Assembly (NCBI RefSeq): GCF_028765575.1
Contig: NZ_JARACO010000004.1
Location: forward strand, 146,204-210,203
Origin: Aliivibrio sp. S3MY1
GTDB taxonomy: Bacteria > Pseudomonadota > Gammaproteobacteria > Enterobacterales > Vibrionaceae
Reading direction: 5' to 3'
DNA length: 64,000 nucleotides
The notes beneath the pieces are model-generated. The model did not search any database. It worked only from the letters and a program-made list of their open reading frames with translations, and was not told the DNA's origin. The position numbers were made by a program, and so were the translations under genes. Positions within the stretch are counted from its first letter, which is position 1, and every line of letters begins with the position of its first letter. This document shows positions 62,276 to 64,000 of the stretch, piece by piece.

Positions 62276-63039
62276 TATGCAGCCTCTCCATTGTTAGTTT
62301 TTGATGCATCGTACTGAGCACTTGCACCGGTATAATGATTGAATAAACGCTCAATTTTCTCAGGTTTTAATACTTCTGAATAACAACCAGAATCAACCAA
62401 ATTACGATTGATAACATGAACATGTGCTTTAAGACGGCGAACAGCGGTGACATCGTGGTGAACGGCTAATACCGTCTTACCTTGCGCGATAAATTCATGC
62501 ATTAAAGATTCAAGATAACGAACCCCATGTTCATCCATGCCTGTGGTTGGTTCATCAAGAACGAGTAGATCAGGATTATCCAATAACGCTTGTGCGAATA
62601 ACACACGCTGTTGCTCGCCACCAGAAAGCTGCCCCATGCGACGATCGGCGCGATTAGACATACCAACACGCTCTAACTGCGCCATTGCAAATGCTTCTTG
62701 GCTGCTTTTTTTACGCCATAACGCACTTAAAAACAGAGGTACTCGGGTTTGATTCAATAAAATGAAGTCTTTTACGGTTAGCGGCAGGCTAGATTCAAAA
62801 ACGGCTTTTTGTGGTACATAACCAATCACCCCTTTCTGCTCTGGCCACTCAATATTAATTTCACCCTGAAACGCGGTTAATCCTAAAATTGAACGCAATA
62901 ATGAGGTTTTACCACCGCCATTAGGCCCCATAACTACATGGCATTGACCGGCTTCAAAGCGTTGGTTAACCCCTTCTAATATTGTATTTTCACCATAAGT
63001 GAGCCCAACATTGGTTAACGAAATTGCAGGTCCTGACAT
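62275..63039 (-). CDS. Metal ABC transporter ATP-binding protein
   Basis: The 254-residue ATPase of the ZnuC/MntA branch has Walker A GPNGGGKTSLLR, signature LSGGEQQRVLFAQ, Walker B LLVLDEPTTGMD and switch HHD. Its start meets the binding-protein stop at one shared base and its stop meets the permease start, so the three are tightly coupled. Confidence 0.93.
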   Translation of the reverse strand: MSGPAISLTNVGLTYGENTILEGVNQRFEAGQCHVVMGPNGGGKTSLLRSILGLTAFQGEINIEWPEQKGVIGYVPQKAVFESSLPLTVKDFILLNQTRVPLFLSALWRKKSSQEAFAMAQLERVGMSNRADRRMGQLSGGEQQRVLFAQALLDNPDLLVLDEPTTGMDEHGVRYLESLMHEFIAQGKTVLAVHHDVTAVRRLKAHVHVINRNLVDSGCYSEVLKPEKIERLFNHYTGASAQYDASKTNNGEAA

Positions 63040-63962
63040 TATTTAGCATCCTTATCAGCGGCGAATTTCATGGCTTCGATTAAGGTGTCTAAATTTGATT
63101 TCATTTCAATTTCAACTTTGTTGTCTTGATAAGAGCCATGTGTCATATGAGAAAAACGGTATAACTGAACGCCTGTTGCCTCTTCAATCGTATCGACAAA
63201 ACGGTTGGGCATGTTCAATTCATAAAATAAAACATCAATGTCAGACTCACGGATCTTTTCAATCGTGCCTTGCAGTTGACTTGCACTTGGCTCTACGCCG
63301 TGAGCGGGTTCAATGACGGCAACAACATCAACACCAAACTCTTGAAGAATATAACCATACGCATTATGCGTTGTTGCGACTTTCATGCCTGCCGTATCTA
63401 ATTCGCCAAGAGACAACATGGCATCACGCTTCATTAATCGGAATTTTTTCGCATATTTACGTGCATTTTTACGATAGAACGAGGCATTTTCAGGATCAAT
63501 TCGAGAGAGCTCATTAGCAATGGTGTAAACCTTTTGAATCGTCGTAGATAAACCAACAAATGTGTGAGGGTTCACCGCCCCTTTACCGACAGACTGCCCC
63601 ATCGCGGGCAACAACGGAACGTCTTTATTGGCTTCTAACACCATTAACTCGCTGTTGTTTGCCGCCGAAATTACTTTTAACGCAAAATCATCGTGACCAA
63701 TACCATTAACAACAATCACATCCATTTTATTTAAACGTTTTAAATCGTTTGGTTGAGGTAAATAATTGTGGGGATTAAACCCTGCATCAACCAAAGGAAG
63801 GATTTCTGCTTTATCACCCACGACCGCTTTCACATAGCTGTAATAAGGCTGTAAGGTAATGCCTATCACCAAAGGTTTTGTTGCCGACATCACTGATGCA
63901 GAAAACAAAGAAACTAAGCTAAGCAGAATAAAAGAGCGTACGTATAAAATAGATTTCATCAT
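63039..63962 (-). CDS. Metal ABC transporter substrate-binding protein (ZnuA family)
   Basis: The 307-residue periplasmic protein has a signal peptide ending near VMSA. It has the cluster A-I pattern: FNPHNYLP (His65), NPHTFVGL (His133), ATTHNAYGYILQEFG (His199) and a C-terminal Asp/Glu region, all suitable as metal ligands. The His-rich loop typical of many ZnuA proteins is missing, so zinc is not certain and manganese or iron is possible. It heads the four-gene operon. Near the right edge (63977-63990) AATTGGTATCAATT is an operator-like palindrome. A regulator such as Zur or MntR could act there (inference). Confidence 0.88.
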   Translation of the reverse strand: MMKSILYVRSFILLSLVSLFSASVMSATKPLVIGITLQPYYSYVKAVVGDKAEILPLVDAGFNPHNYLPQPNDLKRLNKMDVIVVNGIGHDDFALKVISAANNSELMVLEANKDVPLLPAMGQSVGKGAVNPHTFVGLSTTIQKVYTIANELSRIDPENASFYRKNARKYAKKFRLMKRDAMLSLGELDTAGMKVATTHNAYGYILQEFGVDVVAVIEPAHGVEPSASQLQGTIEKIRESDIDVLFYELNMPNRFVDTIEEATGVQLYRFSHMTHGSYQDNKVEIEMKSNLDTLIEAMKFAADKDAK

Positions 63963-64000
63963 TATTATTTATCTTTAATTGGTATCAATTTAAATGAGTA

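Noticed and set aside
1..64000. CRISPR arrays, tRNA/rRNA genes, insertion sequences, prophage
   Set aside because: No regularly spaced repeats, no cloverleaf-like or rRNA sequence, and no transposase or integrase recognised on reading both strands.
63963..64000. Zur box upstream of the metal operon
   Set aside because: AATTGGTATCAATT is palindromic but does not match the Zur consensus; the region is cut by the window edge.

Overview
The window looks like a piece of an Aliivibrio (Vibrio fischeri clade) genome, possibly the smaller chromosome. This rests on gene content and low G+C: a Vibrionaceae-type DUF3103 protein, astB standing alone, a fruBKA/cra locus, a complete Escherichia-like cellulose divergon, and many AraC and transporter genes. 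The species call is inference. No rRNA, tRNA, CRISPR array, phage or insertion sequence was seen.

Left part (1-15,600): the 3' part of HMG-CoA reductase, a lipocalin lipoprotein, a leucine-rich-repeat protein fused to a kinase domain, a two-gene unit (small lipoprotein plus LruC-type surface protein), astB, and an ArsP_2-family metal transporter behind two Fur-like boxes. Then come a DsbA/FrnE-like protein, a RarD-type exporter, an AraC/GyrI regulator divergent from an aminotransferase and an M14 carboxypeptidase, two unknown proteins, and a collapsed remnant of an ACR3 arsenite exporter.

Respiratory block (15,673-20,193): a minus-strand operon of a small cytochrome c, ccoN, ccoO and an unusual ccoP. 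In this ccoP the normal di-haem subunit is continuous with a tri-haem, dehydrogenase-type cytochrome, giving five CXXCH sites in one protein.

Cellulose divergon (20,421-34,851): bcsRQABZC on the minus strand and bcsEFG on the plus strand. This is the E. coli type, so the product is probably phosphoethanolamine-cellulose under c-di-GMP control (PilZ domain in BcsA, GIL-type motif in BcsE). The shared promoter region contains two inverted repeats.

Accessory and housekeeping region (34,927-53,195): YhcH family protein, several AraC/LysR regulators, a YiaW/YiaV-like membrane pair, an elongated RecX-like protein, an ABC exporter, a CorC/YtfL-type protein, a MATE pump, dCMP deaminase and an MscS channel. 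It continues with a yjiH-yjiG-M20 peptidase operon behind an exact FNR consensus site, a PEBP protein behind a long inverted repeat, YgbA, a HAD phosphatase, a LysE-family remnant and a small outer-membrane barrel.

Right part (53,270-64,000): fruBKA divergent from cra with three Cra-type operators between them, a DUF3103 protein, a small unknown gene preceded by a short overlapping reading frame, and a zinc/manganese-type ABC operon. That operon holds a normal ZnuA-like binding protein and a second, ligand-less relative. The most unusual items are the penta-haem CcoP fusion, the LRR-kinase, the atypical fourth gene of the metal ABC operon, the two decayed transporters and several strong operator-like palindromes.
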